A stretch of DNA of 64,000 nt, taken from assembly GCA_030998015.1 (NCBI GenBank), contig JARWMV010000236.1, positions 1,116,001-1,180,000 of the forward strand, written 5' to 3'. Positions 24,701 through 35,408 of the stretch are shown here, piece after piece. Source of the DNA: Ceratorhiza oryzae-sativae (lineage: Eukaryota > Basidiomycota > Agaricomycetes > Cantharellales > Ceratobasidiaceae). Within the stretch, counting starts at the first letter, position 1. Each line of letters opens with the position of its first letter. Both the position numbers and the translations under genes were made by a program. Under the pieces are notes generated by a model, which worked only from the letters and a program-made list of their open reading frames with translations, was not told where the DNA came from and searched no databases.

Positions 24701-25822
24701 GTGGCATCGTAGCGGCCTGGGGAGAGTTGAAGTGCTGGTGTTCGGACGCTGGAGAAGAGTATGTCTGCTGGGCGCGTTGATGCTGATGTTGATGTTGAAG
24801 CTGCGCTAGGTACAGAAGCTGCTTTTGCGTCTTGGCAGCCTGTTCGCGCTCCTTTTGGACCTGGATATTTTGCGGCTGTCCCCCTGACGGCGGCTGCTCG
24901 TCAGGTTGAAGGGGGTGCCGTCTTGGGATATTTTGAGGTTGCGTTTGTTGCAGGTGGGTTGTCTGCGCGACTGGCGTCTGAGTAGGATGCCACGGTTGAG
25001 AAACAGGTGCGGTTTGATAATGTTGGCTACGTTGTGGCTGATGCGCATGCTGAGCCTGCTGAGATTGGGCTGGGAGCTGAATTTGAAGGCTAGGTTGCGT
25101 AGCCTGCCGCTGCTGAGGTTCGGCGGGCTGTTGTGGTTGATGCACGACGTTCGCTTCACGGGTCGCACCCGTTCGAGCCGACTGCACATACCCCTGGTCC
25201 ATGTACAAGCCTCTCGTCTGCACCTCAGGACTGATATAGGCCGGACGTAAGTGTTGTTCTTGATTGGCGACAAATCCTGGCGCCGAGTAAGACCATTCGT
25301 TGGGTGCCGTGTTTCCCCAGGCCGCGCTCTGATATGCAGAGGGATAGATTGCGGCTTGTTGATAAGTCTGAGGATGCATGAACCCGTTTGTACTAGAATT
25401 TGGCGCGTAACCGATTTGAGATGGATTCCTTTGGAAAAATGCAGCGTAAACATCGCTGCAAACGACTGCAAGGAGGGAACTTACCCTGCCGACATCGTGT
25501 TCGCCAGTTCAGCCTGTTGCTGAGTTACAAGCAGCATCTGCTCCAACCTATGCTTCTTCTCCAGTATCATTTGATGAGCCGTTTGATAAAAAGCGGGATC
25601 GCCAGAGGGTAAAGGCATTGAACTAGATGGGTTCTTGTAGATTCCTTGTATATATTCGTTCACAGCAGCTCTATCGACCCGAGCGACTTGTTGATTATTC
25701 GCTTCATTATCCCAGTATTGGCCTGGATGGGAAGGATGGGAAGAAGAGTTATGTGAATAACGCTCAGCGGGATCCATGTCCCAAATGCTCAAAGCTGGTG
25801 GCCGCCAGGAGACAAGAGACAA
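21784..25822 (-). CDS. Large Gln/Pro/Ser-rich protein of unknown function
   Basis: About 1300 residues, mostly disordered. Exons 25822-25485, 25428-24368 and 24316-21784. The 51-bp intron 24317-24367 has no in-frame stop and its length is a multiple of three; it carries GCTAATAC and GCGTAG. The N-terminus has a charged helix (EKKHRLEQMLLVTQQQAEL), then long Gln/Pro stretches. One more ordered block reads LKVMLERLHFLGIDCVSIVR and GQPLYIWTQNLKVSKA. The C-terminus is Lys/Arg-rich, like a nuclear localisation signal. Near 22387-22393 (seven G on the plus strand) the frame must shift to reach that tail. Either one base is missing or a weak 56-bp intron (GTCGCC to GCCCAG) is spliced. A transcriptional co-regulator is only a guess. 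A start at 25777 is also possible. Confidence 0.6.
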
Positions 25823-25895
25823 GCTGGCTACACGTGACCCAGGGGAGGCCCCTGATCTCTTGATGCACTAAACAACTCGACGTTGATTATACCAA
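25823..25895. promoter_or_regulatory. Very short divergent promoter
   Basis: Only 73 bp separate the longest-start codon of the Gln/Pro-rich gene (-) from that of NDUFAF5 (+). It contains CACGTGAC at 25831-25838. If the Gln-rich gene starts at 25777, the gap is 118 bp. Shared regulation is inferred from the geometry. Confidence 0.4.
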
Positions 25896-27257
25896 ATGGC
25901 ATTCGTTCGAGCTGCTCTGCGTTCACAACGTCTTGCACGAAAATATGCTACGGCTTCTAATCCATCTCCACTTGGTGGACAAACAATGTCTCCATTTCGG
26001 CTATTCGATCGAAATACAAAACGAATGCAGAAGGATCGCGCGGCACTACGGGATTCGGGCGAGCGTAGTCGCACAGTAGATTATGTTCGCGATGAAGTTG
26101 CTGACCGCATGATAGAGCGCGTTATGGTAAGCGTACTCCCCCGGTGTCTGTTTTGTTGCACCCTGTGATGCGGTCATTCACTGTTAGGACATAAAACGTC
26201 ATTTTCCTCATATTCTTGATCTTGGAGCTGGGTCGGGTCATTTCACCAAATTGCTCGATGCAGAGATCACCGATCGCGTCACAATGCTAGACATGAGCGG
26301 CAAGTACCCGTTAAATGCTATATATGCTATGTTCTAACCTCGTATCCAGTGCATTCTCTAAATCGAGACCCAGACTCGGAATTTCCTCTTCCTCCAGCGC
26401 GTCTGAACATTGACGAGGAAGCCTTGCTTAACACCATTCCACGCAACTCGCAAGATGCGGTCGTGTCCTGCTTGGGGTTACACTGGGTGAATGACCTCCC
26501 TGGTGCTCTAATCCAGATCCGCGAGGCACTGGTGCCGGATGGTGTCTTTTTGGGTGCGATGTTTGGTGGTGACACTCTGTTTGAACTGCGGTCCGTATGA
26601 TACATTTCTTTGCGTGTGCATATTGATAGATTTGGTTTAGGACTGCTTTGCAGGTCGCTCAAGCAGAACGTGAAGGGGGTATTTCTCCGAGAGTGTCCCC
26701 GATGACAGGTATTTGACTGCATCTGGTTGACTGGTTAGTGGGGTTCGATGACTGTTGCAGATACCCGTGATATGTCGAACTTACTTGGCCGCGCCGGGTT
26801 CACTTGCTTACTGTTGACACCGATGACGTTACTGTCTCCTATCCTTCAATTTGGGAGTTAATGGAGGATCTTCGTGATATGGGAGAGAGCAACGCCATAG
26901 TTAGCAGGTAGGTTCTCGCAATCATGTCGCTTTACCAGGATCTAACGTACTAGCACAGAAAGCCGTTCTTAAAGCGAGACACGCTCATCGCAGCGGACGC
27001 TATCTACAAAGGCGAGCCAATCATCAGCCCGAGTTTTCAATGGGTTTTTAAGCATTATTATCCAGCCTTGCATGGTAACGAGGATGGCTCCGTTCCTGCT
27101 ACGTTCCAGATAATCTATATGGTCAGTCCTTGCATGTTTAAATCTTCATTTGAGCTGAGTCGGCTCTCAACGCAAGATTGGCTGGAAGCCTTCGCCAACC
27201 CAACCCAAGCCGCTTGAACGAGGTTCCGGACAGACAAACTTGAAGGATGTTCTATAA
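25896..27257 (+). CDS. NDUFAF5: Complex I assembly methyltransferase-like protein (NDUFAF5), frame broken once
   Basis: Mitochondrial SAM-dependent enzyme for complex I assembly; the human protein hydroxylates an arginine of NDUFS7. Exons 25896-26126, 26188-26299, 26350-26590, 26641-26708, 26761-26907, 26959-27011, 27066-27121 and 27177-27257. The N-terminus looks like a presequence. SAM motif [11 protein letters not shown] (about 86-96), then [53 protein letters not shown] and IGWKPSP all match the family. Intron 2 has a GC donor (G|GCAAGT). A second one (27012-27065, GCGAGC) is in frame and could instead be an 18-residue insertion. In exon 5, near 26803, one base is missing between GRAGF and LTVDTDD, so the protein cannot be read through as given. 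Confidence 0.85.
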
Positions 27258-27409
27258 AATAGACTTGCTATATATCGGCTTAGTTCATTCTAACGTTTTG
27301 ACTACGTCGAACCCGAATGATAAAACAGCAATGACTTATACGATACAAAGTAGAAGAACGGTATATCACAGCTAATGAAATGAAAACCCACATTGTCTAG
27401 GTACATGTA

Positions 27410-28589
27410 TCACTCCGGAATGACTCTCTTTAACCAGGCGCTGAAATCAACGATCTCCTTCGTATCACTTGAATGGCCGAGGCCCTGGTACGAGTTGAAT
27501 TCGACATCTTTGAAACCAGCCTTGTCCTTGAGGATCTGCGCGCTCCCCGAACCGAACCGATAAGGAACGACAGGATCTGCGGTTCCGTGACCCCAAAACA
27601 CAGGCGTGGTTGTAGCATCTGCAGAAAGCATCTACATTACGTGGTTACCAAGATAGTATCGGTGAATGGTGTCAGCACGCACTGAAATAAGCCTGTTTCG
27701 CATCGGGAGCCAACCAGAAAGCACTGCGACACCAGCGAATTTTTTCTCCAATGTGAGACCAGTAACGAGAGCAAGTGCAGCGCCTTGGCTGAACCCTCCA
27801 AGGACAACTGTTATACAAAAGGAGTCAGAAACACGCATTGTATACAATACCATGGCATAACACCCACTTCTTTCATTCGGAATACCGGCATCGTTCTCAG
27901 CCTTGACTAGCTGGTTGATTGCGGCAGCCGAGCGAAGCATGCCCTCTTCGTCTTCCTTGTCGTCGGATTTGCCTAGAGAGAAAAGGTCGAACCTGGGGTA
28001 GACCAATGTCTCGTTAGCGCGAGGTTTGACAGAAACACGCGTCCCACCTACCATGCTGGCATCATCATACCACCATTGATCTAGTCCCAAGGGGCTTCAT
28101 ATGAACGACCAAGCCAACAAGCCGAAAACTAAAAACGACCTCACCGTAATTGGCATCTCGACAGCGTGAGGCAATATCCATCTACCATCTATCAGCACCG
28201 AGCGTTCTATCATTTAAAAAAAATCGCTTTTGTACTAACTTGACGTGGGGCAGCTGGCTCGCCAGCATATGTGCAACCGGTCTCCATCCCTCTCCAGAAT
28301 CTCCGAGTCCATGTGAGAAAATAATCGTAGCAGTATGAGGCGCGCGGGCAGGGAGTGTAATAAACTTTAGAGCAGTCATGGGCGACGTCATCTTGGAACT
28401 GCTGTGTCTATTTTCTGCCCGATGAGGTATTTTTGTATTGGGTGACGACGACCTGAGTGGTGGTTGCTGGAGCGAAGAAAACTCGAGGAGGGAGAGGGCA
28501 AGGAGACAGATGACGAGGAGCAGGGCAGTGGGAAGGAAACGGATCAGTGTTCGCCTGGAGATGGTCGAACTCGCAGTGAGCAGTGGCAT
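27410..28589 (-). CDS. Acyl-protein thioesterase 1 (APT1/lysophospholipase family)
   Basis: Serine hydrolase that removes palmitate from protein cysteines. Exons 28589-28240, 28181-28145, 28080-28052, 27992-27868, 27807-27683 and 27631-27410. The long start gives 295 residues; a start at 28391 gives 229, the usual length. Family marks are FSHGLGDSGEGW, WILPHAVEMPIT, NGGMMMPAWFDLFSLG and the nucleophile motif GGFSQGA. The catalytic triad is Ser187, Asp241 and His275 (Ser121, Asp175 and His209 from the short start). The extra 66 residues hold a strong hydrophobic stretch, LPTALLLVICLLALSLLEF, which would make a membrane-anchored form. Divergent from TRM10, 99 bp (long start) or 297 bp (short start) away. 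Confidence 0.9.
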
Positions 28590-28688
28590 GTGGCCGGAAG
28601 AATGAGCGATCGTATCAACGTTGTGAGATGCACGCGAGCCGGATCAATTTCCAAATCGCTGGTTTTTCTGACCACCATCTGTGTAATA

Positions 28689-30069
28689 ATGTCCAGCACC
28701 GAGCCGACCCCGACACCACAAGCCGCGCCCGCTGAAACCCCCAACACGCCCGAGCCCATTTCAGCACCCTCCAAATCGGCTCAGAAGCGATTAGCTAAAG
28801 CTGAACGTTTTGCCCAACTGAAGCTCGAGCGGCGAGCTCGTGAAAAGGAGGAGAAAGCTCTCAAGCGCAAGGAGCGCGAGGAGCGCCTCGCCGCGGGAGA
28901 AGATGTTGGTCCGTCCGAATCGAAGAAACGCAGGGTGGCTAGGGAGGGGGAAGGGCCCGTAAAGCCGTTTGACGCCCGGATTGTTATTGACATGGGATTT
29001 GACGAGAAGATGACAGAAAAGGTACGTGCATGAAAGATGATATTTATAGAACTCTACCAGACGAGTGTTATTTTTGGTAGGAAGTTGCGAGCCTTTGTAG
29101 CCAGCTCGCATATACCTACGCCTCCCATCGACGAACAAGAACGCCATTTACCGGTCTATTGATTACGTCTCTCAATGGAAGGGCTCTCGCGCACTTGGAC
29201 GGAATCAACGATGGATCCTATCGACGGTGGAAAGGAGTGGAATGGTGGACAGAAGATATCGACGGTCTCTGGAATCCACCACCAGCAACCAGCCAACAAA
29301 TACAACAAACAACCATACGCGAACCGGTTCCCGTCGACCTCCCAACTGGCGATCTGCCAGAGCAAGAGCCAACAGAGCCAGAAGCAGCCGTGCCCCCTGA
29401 TGGCGAAGAATCCATGAATACCGAGGTGCCCGCATCAGATGTACCTTCTGCTCGAGGGAAATCTCGTCGCTCTCGGAGGCAACCGGCTCCTCAAGTTCGA
29501 GCATCTTGTCCCCGTGAAACAGTGATTTATCTGACGGCAGATGCCGAAGATGAACTCCTGGAGCTCAAGGAAGGAGAGACGTACATCATTGGTGGGATTG
29601 TTGACCGAAATCGCTACAAGGTAGTCAATTCATCTACCACTTCTGACTCATCTAGATTTAACTTGGAGACTCTTCAGAATCTATGTGCCAACAAAGCACG
29701 AGATCTAAACGTGCGCAGTGCCAGGCTTCCCATTGGACGATATCTCGCGGATATGCCAACACGCAAAGTGCTGACAGTGAATCAGGTACGTTTTGGTGGG
29801 AATCACTTGGCCTGAGAACAAACCCGGCACCACAGGTATTCGACATTCTTGTATATTGGGTCACTACGCGAGACTGGGAGCAGGCTATGCAAAAGGTTAT
29901 GCCAAAACGAAAGTTTAACGCCAACGGCAAGAAAGGGAAGAACTCTAAACACCCCGGCGAGGGAACCGATGATGAGGCAGAGGCTGAAGCATGTGCTGTT
30001 GAGGATCAAGATGAAAACGAACCAGATGCTAGTACGGTTGTGCTTGAAGCGACTCACAATACAGACTAG
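28689..30069 (+). CDS. TRM10: tRNA (guanine-9-N1)-methyltransferase TRM10
   Basis: SPOUT-fold enzyme that methylates N1 of G9 in tRNA using SAM. Exons 28689-29021, 29081-29620, 29678-29785 and 29836-30069 (404 residues). The N-terminus is a Lys/Glu/Arg coiled-coil-like region, as in other Trm10 proteins, followed by IVIDMGFDEKM. The catalytic half has LLITSLNGRAL, TVIYLTADAEDELLEL, YIIGGIVDRNRYKNLC and ARLPIGRYL, all typical. The 57-bp intron 29621-29677 is free of in-frame stops, so reading through it would insert 19 residues into the conserved RYK-NLC join; splicing restores the family pattern. A proline/glutamate-rich insertion of about 75 residues sits between VEWWTED and the catalytic core. 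An acidic tail follows. Confidence 0.92.
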
Positions 30070-30702
30070 GATTGCTACATGAATTCAGGTTAATTGACCA
30101 TTATTTGATGATAACGGGATGGGCAAGAACATGAGGGACAAATGCGGTTACAGGATGAAAACAAAAGGGCACCCCGAGAAACGATGTCAACGCAAACTAA
30201 TAAAAAATAGTAGGCTCGAACCCAAATTTGAAGGGACAAAAACGTGGATAATTGGGGATGCAGGGGTTTGGGCTATGTACATTGGCGCGAAGCAGCCGTG
30301 ATGAGGCTAGCTGTATGAGACATGAATAATAACCTGGTAAAGCCAGAAACTCTGTGTGCAATGTGTATTTGTTGAGTGGATTGATGAACGGGATGTATAA
30401 AGAACTGTCTGTTGATCTGGATCTGATGGGTAGGGAAAGAAGACTTGCGCAAACCAGAGAGCAATGAAACATAGAGAGCGAAAGAAAAACACAATGATAG
30501 AACCAAATAGATACGAGGCCGAAGCAGAGCAAGCAAGCATAACCATAAAAACAGACATTCGGAATAGGATGGGGATAGGCCAATACAGATACCACGATAG
30601 TTGGTTACGGGGCAAGAAATAATGGCGTCACAAGCTGGCAAGGGTATGTGGATTATGCTACAGAGTTCGTTGGTAGCACTCAGAAATCGGCTCGGGAATA
30701 AC

Positions 30703-33700
30703 TCAAGATCCCGGGGCCCCAGGAGAAGTGCCCAACGAGTAAGATCCAGAGTGCTCGCGTTCACGAGCGTCATAAGGTTCGCTACCCTCGTTCAAACCAG
30801 ACTGAGCAAGAGAAAACGCTTGGGGGGTAGGCGCGGTACTCCAGTGCGAGAAGCTCCCGGCGCTCGAAAAAGCATGGGATTGGGTGTTGAGCCCTGGCGA
30901 TTGTCCGCCTCCAAATGTCTGTGAATGTGATGCCCTGTTGTAGTTCGGCAGAGCACCTGACGGGGCAATGACCGGGCTGAACGTCCCCTGACCTTGAGGT
31001 AAAGGAGGCGAGAAGAAGCGCGATGGAGGAGAAGCAGGGAAACCCATTGAAGGGCCTGTAGGCGAGAGCAAGCCCGTTGGAGAAAGCAACTCTGCCGAGT
31101 CTTTACGCATCAGACGTGAGCCCATGTCATAGCCAGATGTTGGTGAGGTGATCCCTCGAGATCCCGATGAGAAGCGACCCTCGGCAATTCCAGCCAACGC
31201 GGCACTGAAAGTTGACGGGGGTGGCACGCCCTGCGGGCTAGAGAGGCTGGGTGTACGAACGCCGAGAGGATTCTTGCTAAAAGACAGCCGGATTCCACCC
31301 TTGACCAGCCCGCCCAGGGTGTGACCATACATATCATTCAGCGCCTTGGTAGCATAATTTACGTCCTCGTACTAAGGCGTTGACTCAGTATTGACCCTTG
31401 CCCAAAGCGACCTAAACATACCTCGACAAAACACATCGGCCCGTTGGACTTTTGCCGAAAGCAGAGCTTGCGGTATCCGGGGGAGCGCGAAAACAGAGCG
31501 CGAAGCGAATCCTCCAGGTACGATGCGGGGTGAGTCTGACCCAAGGCGGTTGGCAGATTTCCCACATAAAGGGTGTTAATCTGAGACAGCACAACGTTAA
31601 TGTTTGAACGGCTGCTGGGAATACCGGAGACTTACCGGCGGATTCTGGTCGGTCGCCCCAGGTCGCTTATCACCTCCTGAGCCTGAACCAGACCCAGGAG
31701 ACGGCAACTGTGGGGAGGTGCTACCTATCTGAGTAGATACATTCAGAGATAGCTTGCCCATCGTGTGAGTAAGGTCATCCGACGTGCGCTCCCTCTCGTG
31801 GTCGCTGTCGTCATGTGGACCGTGCGCGTCTTCATTTGAACCCGTAGACACGTCTGAAGTAGGAAGCGGGACCCCGCGTTCCGGCGACCTATTGGACGAT
31901 GTGGTAGATCCCGGAGGAGTAGACAGAGCCACGGACGAGCTTGGGCGTGCAATAGGACCAACGCTATGCGGCTCTGAAGGTGCCGATTCAGCGGTTGATG
32001 AGAGAGAAGGCAGCCACTGGTTAGGGGTCATTGGAGGAGATAGCGCGCTGGGTGGAGCCAATCCAGGGGGAGGTGGAGCGTTAGACCCCGTGCCCATCAA
32101 ATGTGAATGTCCGTTCATTGGGCTTGTGGTATAGCTCATGAGATGGGGCCTAGGGGCAAACTCAGTGGGGGATAGCATGCCGTTGCCGACCGGGCCATTG
32201 GGTAACCCAATAGTCGAGAGCTGAGGAAGACGTGAATTGTTGCTTGGCACGGAATGGAACGCGTCGAATGCGTTGGCGTTGCTATTCCGCAGCTCACGTT
32301 CACGATCCTTGTCCCAAATCCCGTTGCCGAGACCCATCGCATCAATAGTGGCGAGTTCTCGATCACGTTGACTCAGCTGCTCGCTCAGGGCGCCATTTCC
32401 ACCCAACAGCGAACCCCCAAACGCAGGCAAACTATTTGCCGGCTCTGGGTGAGGATTGTTGCTGCTGTTGGGTTGAACGGCCTGGTTGAGTGGCATACCA
32501 AGTGGACCAACACCGCGCTTGGTATGCAAGTTCTTCTTGGCCATCTCAGCCTTGAGAAAGGCGCCCTTTTCGGCATCGACGCGGCGCCCCTGGAGCACGT
32601 CGCGCGCCTCCAGAGCCTCTTGACGTGTCCTGAATTTTGCAAAGCCGATGATCTGTTTTCTTGGAGGAGCGGGCATGGTGAGATGGTTCAGCTCGTTGGT
32701 GGTTGTGGATGGCGCGGTTGTGAGAGGAAGGGTGCGAATGGCGTAGGGATCTTCGTTGGGCCACTGTCCGGGGGCTGACGGCGCAGGCGGATCCAAGACA
32801 ACGCCGCCGGAATTGACTGTGACGAGGTTATAGGGGTCATTCGGTCCACCGGCAACGAATCCATTGGAAGCAAACCCTCCGGAGCGCAAGGCGCCAGATG
32901 TACCAAGTCCCTGGCCATTGGACGACACGCCAAATCCGGCAGGTTCCTTATTAGGTATCTTCAGTGTTGCTGCCTCGAAACCTGGGGAAAATGTAAACAT
33001 GTTCTGGAATTCACGCTCCTAAAAGCAAATATGTAAGTGAAAAGCAAGTAGCGCGCCGAGATAGGATAGCACGAACCGACATGTCATCGGGAAAGCCAAC
33101 AACAAAAATCGTGGAAATCTCTTCCTGAGGCACACTGTTGGGTTGGAATCCAGCCCCCTCGTTACGGGCCAGCTTTGTCACGAGATCGTTGAAGGCCTGA
33201 GTACCGTATTGTATGCCGAGGGCAGACGCGGCCTGCTGCAGCGCTTGTGGCTGAAGTAGCGTTGGCGACATGAGTGAATTGGATGAGATCGGGCCTGCAG
33301 GGGTACCATTGGGTCCAGTGTGGATAGAGTTCATAGGGCCGCGATGAGACGATGAATTTGGCGTTTGGATCAAATGGGGAATGTGCGCTGTAGACGAGTT
33401 TCTACCGACTGGAGCCGGGGGGTGTGAGAGGGGCCCCATCGACTGATACGGACCGCCGTTCTGAGACGGCATAAACGCGTTGGCAGGGCCGGGGACGTTA
33501 GGACCGATGTCAAAGTCAAAGCCACGACCCGCTGGGGGTCGAGTTCCAAATATATCCTGATGGGTGGGAGTCTGATAGCCCTGGCTGGGACCAAACGAGT
33601 TGTTCGAGTCGGCGAAGCCGGTGGGACCGTTGCTGTTGCTGATGGACAGCTGATGGGGGCGGGATGGCTGGGTGAACGAGTTGGATGTGCGATACTGCTT

Positions 33701-33904
33701 GGGCGTGAATCCGCTGCCCTCTCCGTCGGACGAGCTGCCGCTTGTGGCTGACTCGCGGAGGGAGTCGTTGGAGGGCTGCGAGTAGAGCGTCTGCTGCATC
33801 GAGCTGGGGACAAAGGCGTCTGCGTTGGCGTTTGGGGTCGAGTGGAAAACGAGCGGGGGAAGTGCGCCGAGCGACGCCTGTTGCTGGGTGGCAGCCTGTT
33901 GCAT
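30703..33904 (-). CDS. Whi3-like RNA-binding protein
   Basis: Homologue of yeast Whi3, which binds cyclin mRNAs and forms RNA condensates. Exons 33904-33077, 33018-31636, 31580-31422 and 31371-30703 (1012 residues). A Gln/Ser/Asn-rich N-terminus of about 260 residues precedes RRM1. RRM1 starts at [13 protein letters not shown] (about 264) and resumes at [16 protein letters not shown] (about 398); a low-complexity insertion of about 95 residues splits it. RRM2 (about 738-830) has [28 protein letters not shown] and the Whi3-type ending [13 protein letters not shown]. The C-terminal 180 residues are Ser/Pro/Gly-rich. Exon 1 ends at the weak donor GTTCGT. Assignment rests on RRM2 and domain order. 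Confidence 0.88.
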
Positions 33905-34820
33905 GGTGGTAGATTTGTGTGTGGTGGGATGTCGTCGGGGGCTCAGCGGGGCGGGAGTTTAGAGTGCCAGGGGGCGGCTGATGGGGTAATCTCCGGAGAG
34001 GGGCAGCACGAGAGCCAGGGCGGCCGCAGCTGTGAGCTATGTGCACCGGTATAGAACGCCCGAGGGGATAGCCCAGGCAATGAACGTGAGACGCGGGAGG
34101 GGCGCGTAGCCAGAGAAACCAAGGCTCGAGCTCGGCTCTCCGCCACAGACCGAGGGCGAGTGTATGCGGCGGGCAACGGCAGCGGCGACGACGAGGGCAG
34201 TCCAGACGGGGGAGACGTTAATTTGGAGCGCGGCCAAGAGTCCAAAAACACGAGGGTCAGGAGGTCGCCGAGGAAGCGGGTGGATGTTGGAGAGGAGATC
34301 GCGACGCTATCCGCAACCGCACAACAAGCCAGCCGCTTGGTCCGTGCGCGCCCCACAGCCACACACAGGGCCAAATACCGCCATGCCACCTTCTAGTGCT
34401 CTTCCGTTGTCAAGCAGCGCGTCCAGATCAAACCGGGCCTTTGTATCCTGTGCAGGAGTCGACGTCGCTCCGGCCGGCGGTCGTCGTCCAGTTCATGGCC
34501 CCACCCGGCGCCCTGACCACACGCCCCCACGCGTCACCGGGCTGCGATCTGTGGAGATAGATCGTCGGCCATGCGGAATGCTGCGCTGGGCGACTCTTGA
34601 CTAGTTCCTGTCGCACACCACGAGCTCCGTCTCGAGTGATCAAATGGGCGTATATATCTATTCTACTCGTAATAAACAGCAGTAATTATGCATACATGCC
34701 AACGAAATACAGTCAATCGCAATGTGACACACTAATAAAGCGAGAACCGAGCCACGGGCTCCTAGGTAGAATGCAATACCAGCTCAGCCATTGCGCCGCC
34801 AACGTCAATTGCTGCTCACC
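33905..34820. other. Long upstream region of the Whi3-like gene
   Basis: About 0.9 kb, GC-rich near 33905-34400, with several overlapping open frames on both strands that resemble nothing and carry no conserved motif. The likeliest content is a long 5' leader and promoter of the Whi3-like gene, plus the 3' end of the small membrane-protein gene to the right. Transcript data would be needed to map the leader. Confidence 0.4.
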
Positions 34821-35180
34821 TCATGGTGTCCGCATGGTCGCTTCGACAATAATCCCGCCCGTCATAATCCCAACTATAAGCCAGATGAATATCGCCCACA
34901 TGAGAGCACCAAAAAACCGCCATCGAGCACGGCTTTCCGCCTCGGCATATAGCTCTCGCGTACGAAACGCCTGAGGATTGTAATATGGTAAAATGCCTAC
35001 TCCGTCCGATTGGCGGTGTCCGAGAGGAGTAGGGCCATACGGGGAGCGCGGTCTCGGGGGTGACTCAAATGGCCCGTTGGCGTGCGATCCGTTGAAAGGA
35101 TGGGGAGGCGGATATGGTGCGTTTCCTGGAATACCAGCGGTTGGCTTTGCATAAGGAGGTGGTGGGTCATCGCGCTCCAT
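34821..35180 (-). CDS. Small proline-rich single-pass membrane protein
   Basis: Single exon, 119 residues. The first ~75 residues are rich in Pro, Gly and Tyr (MERDDPPPPYAKPTAG), including a PPPY sequence like the PPxY motif that binds WW domains of Nedd4/Rsp5-type ubiquitin ligases. A short charged helix follows (TRELYAEAESRARWRF), then one hydrophobic segment, ALMWAIFIWLIVGIMTGGII, near the C-terminus. The topology suggests a tail-anchored protein with a cytosolic proline-rich arm. Ligase-adaptor function is speculative. Divergent from RTP1, 228 bp between starts; CACGTG lies at 35334-35339. Confidence 0.65.
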   Translation of the reverse strand: MERDDPPPPYAKPTAGIPGNAPYPPPHPFNGSHANGPFESPPRPRSPYGPTPLGHRQSDGVGILPYYNPQAFRTRELYAEAESRARWRFFGALMWAIFIWLIVGIMTGGIIVEATMRTP

Positions 35181-35408
35181 TATACTCTAACAAGAGCGGA
35201 TATAAGTAAGAGTATACGGGCTTTCCCGTTAAATAGTCAAGAATAAGAGCAGAGGCAAACGTGCCGGTGGGTATCGTCGTGAGCAGCAGAGAGTCTCCAA
35301 CCTGCGTCATGCCATCATCGTGTTGATCGACACCACGTGTTTGGTTCACGGGCCCGAAACCGAGTAACGTTTAATTCATTAAACTCTTTTTCATACGCCA
35401 CGACCTAC

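Noticed and set aside
33516..34604. Several open frames on both strands upstream of the Whi3-like gene
   Set aside because: GC-rich composition, mutual overlap and no family resemblance. They more likely mark the 5' leader and the antisense of exon 1.
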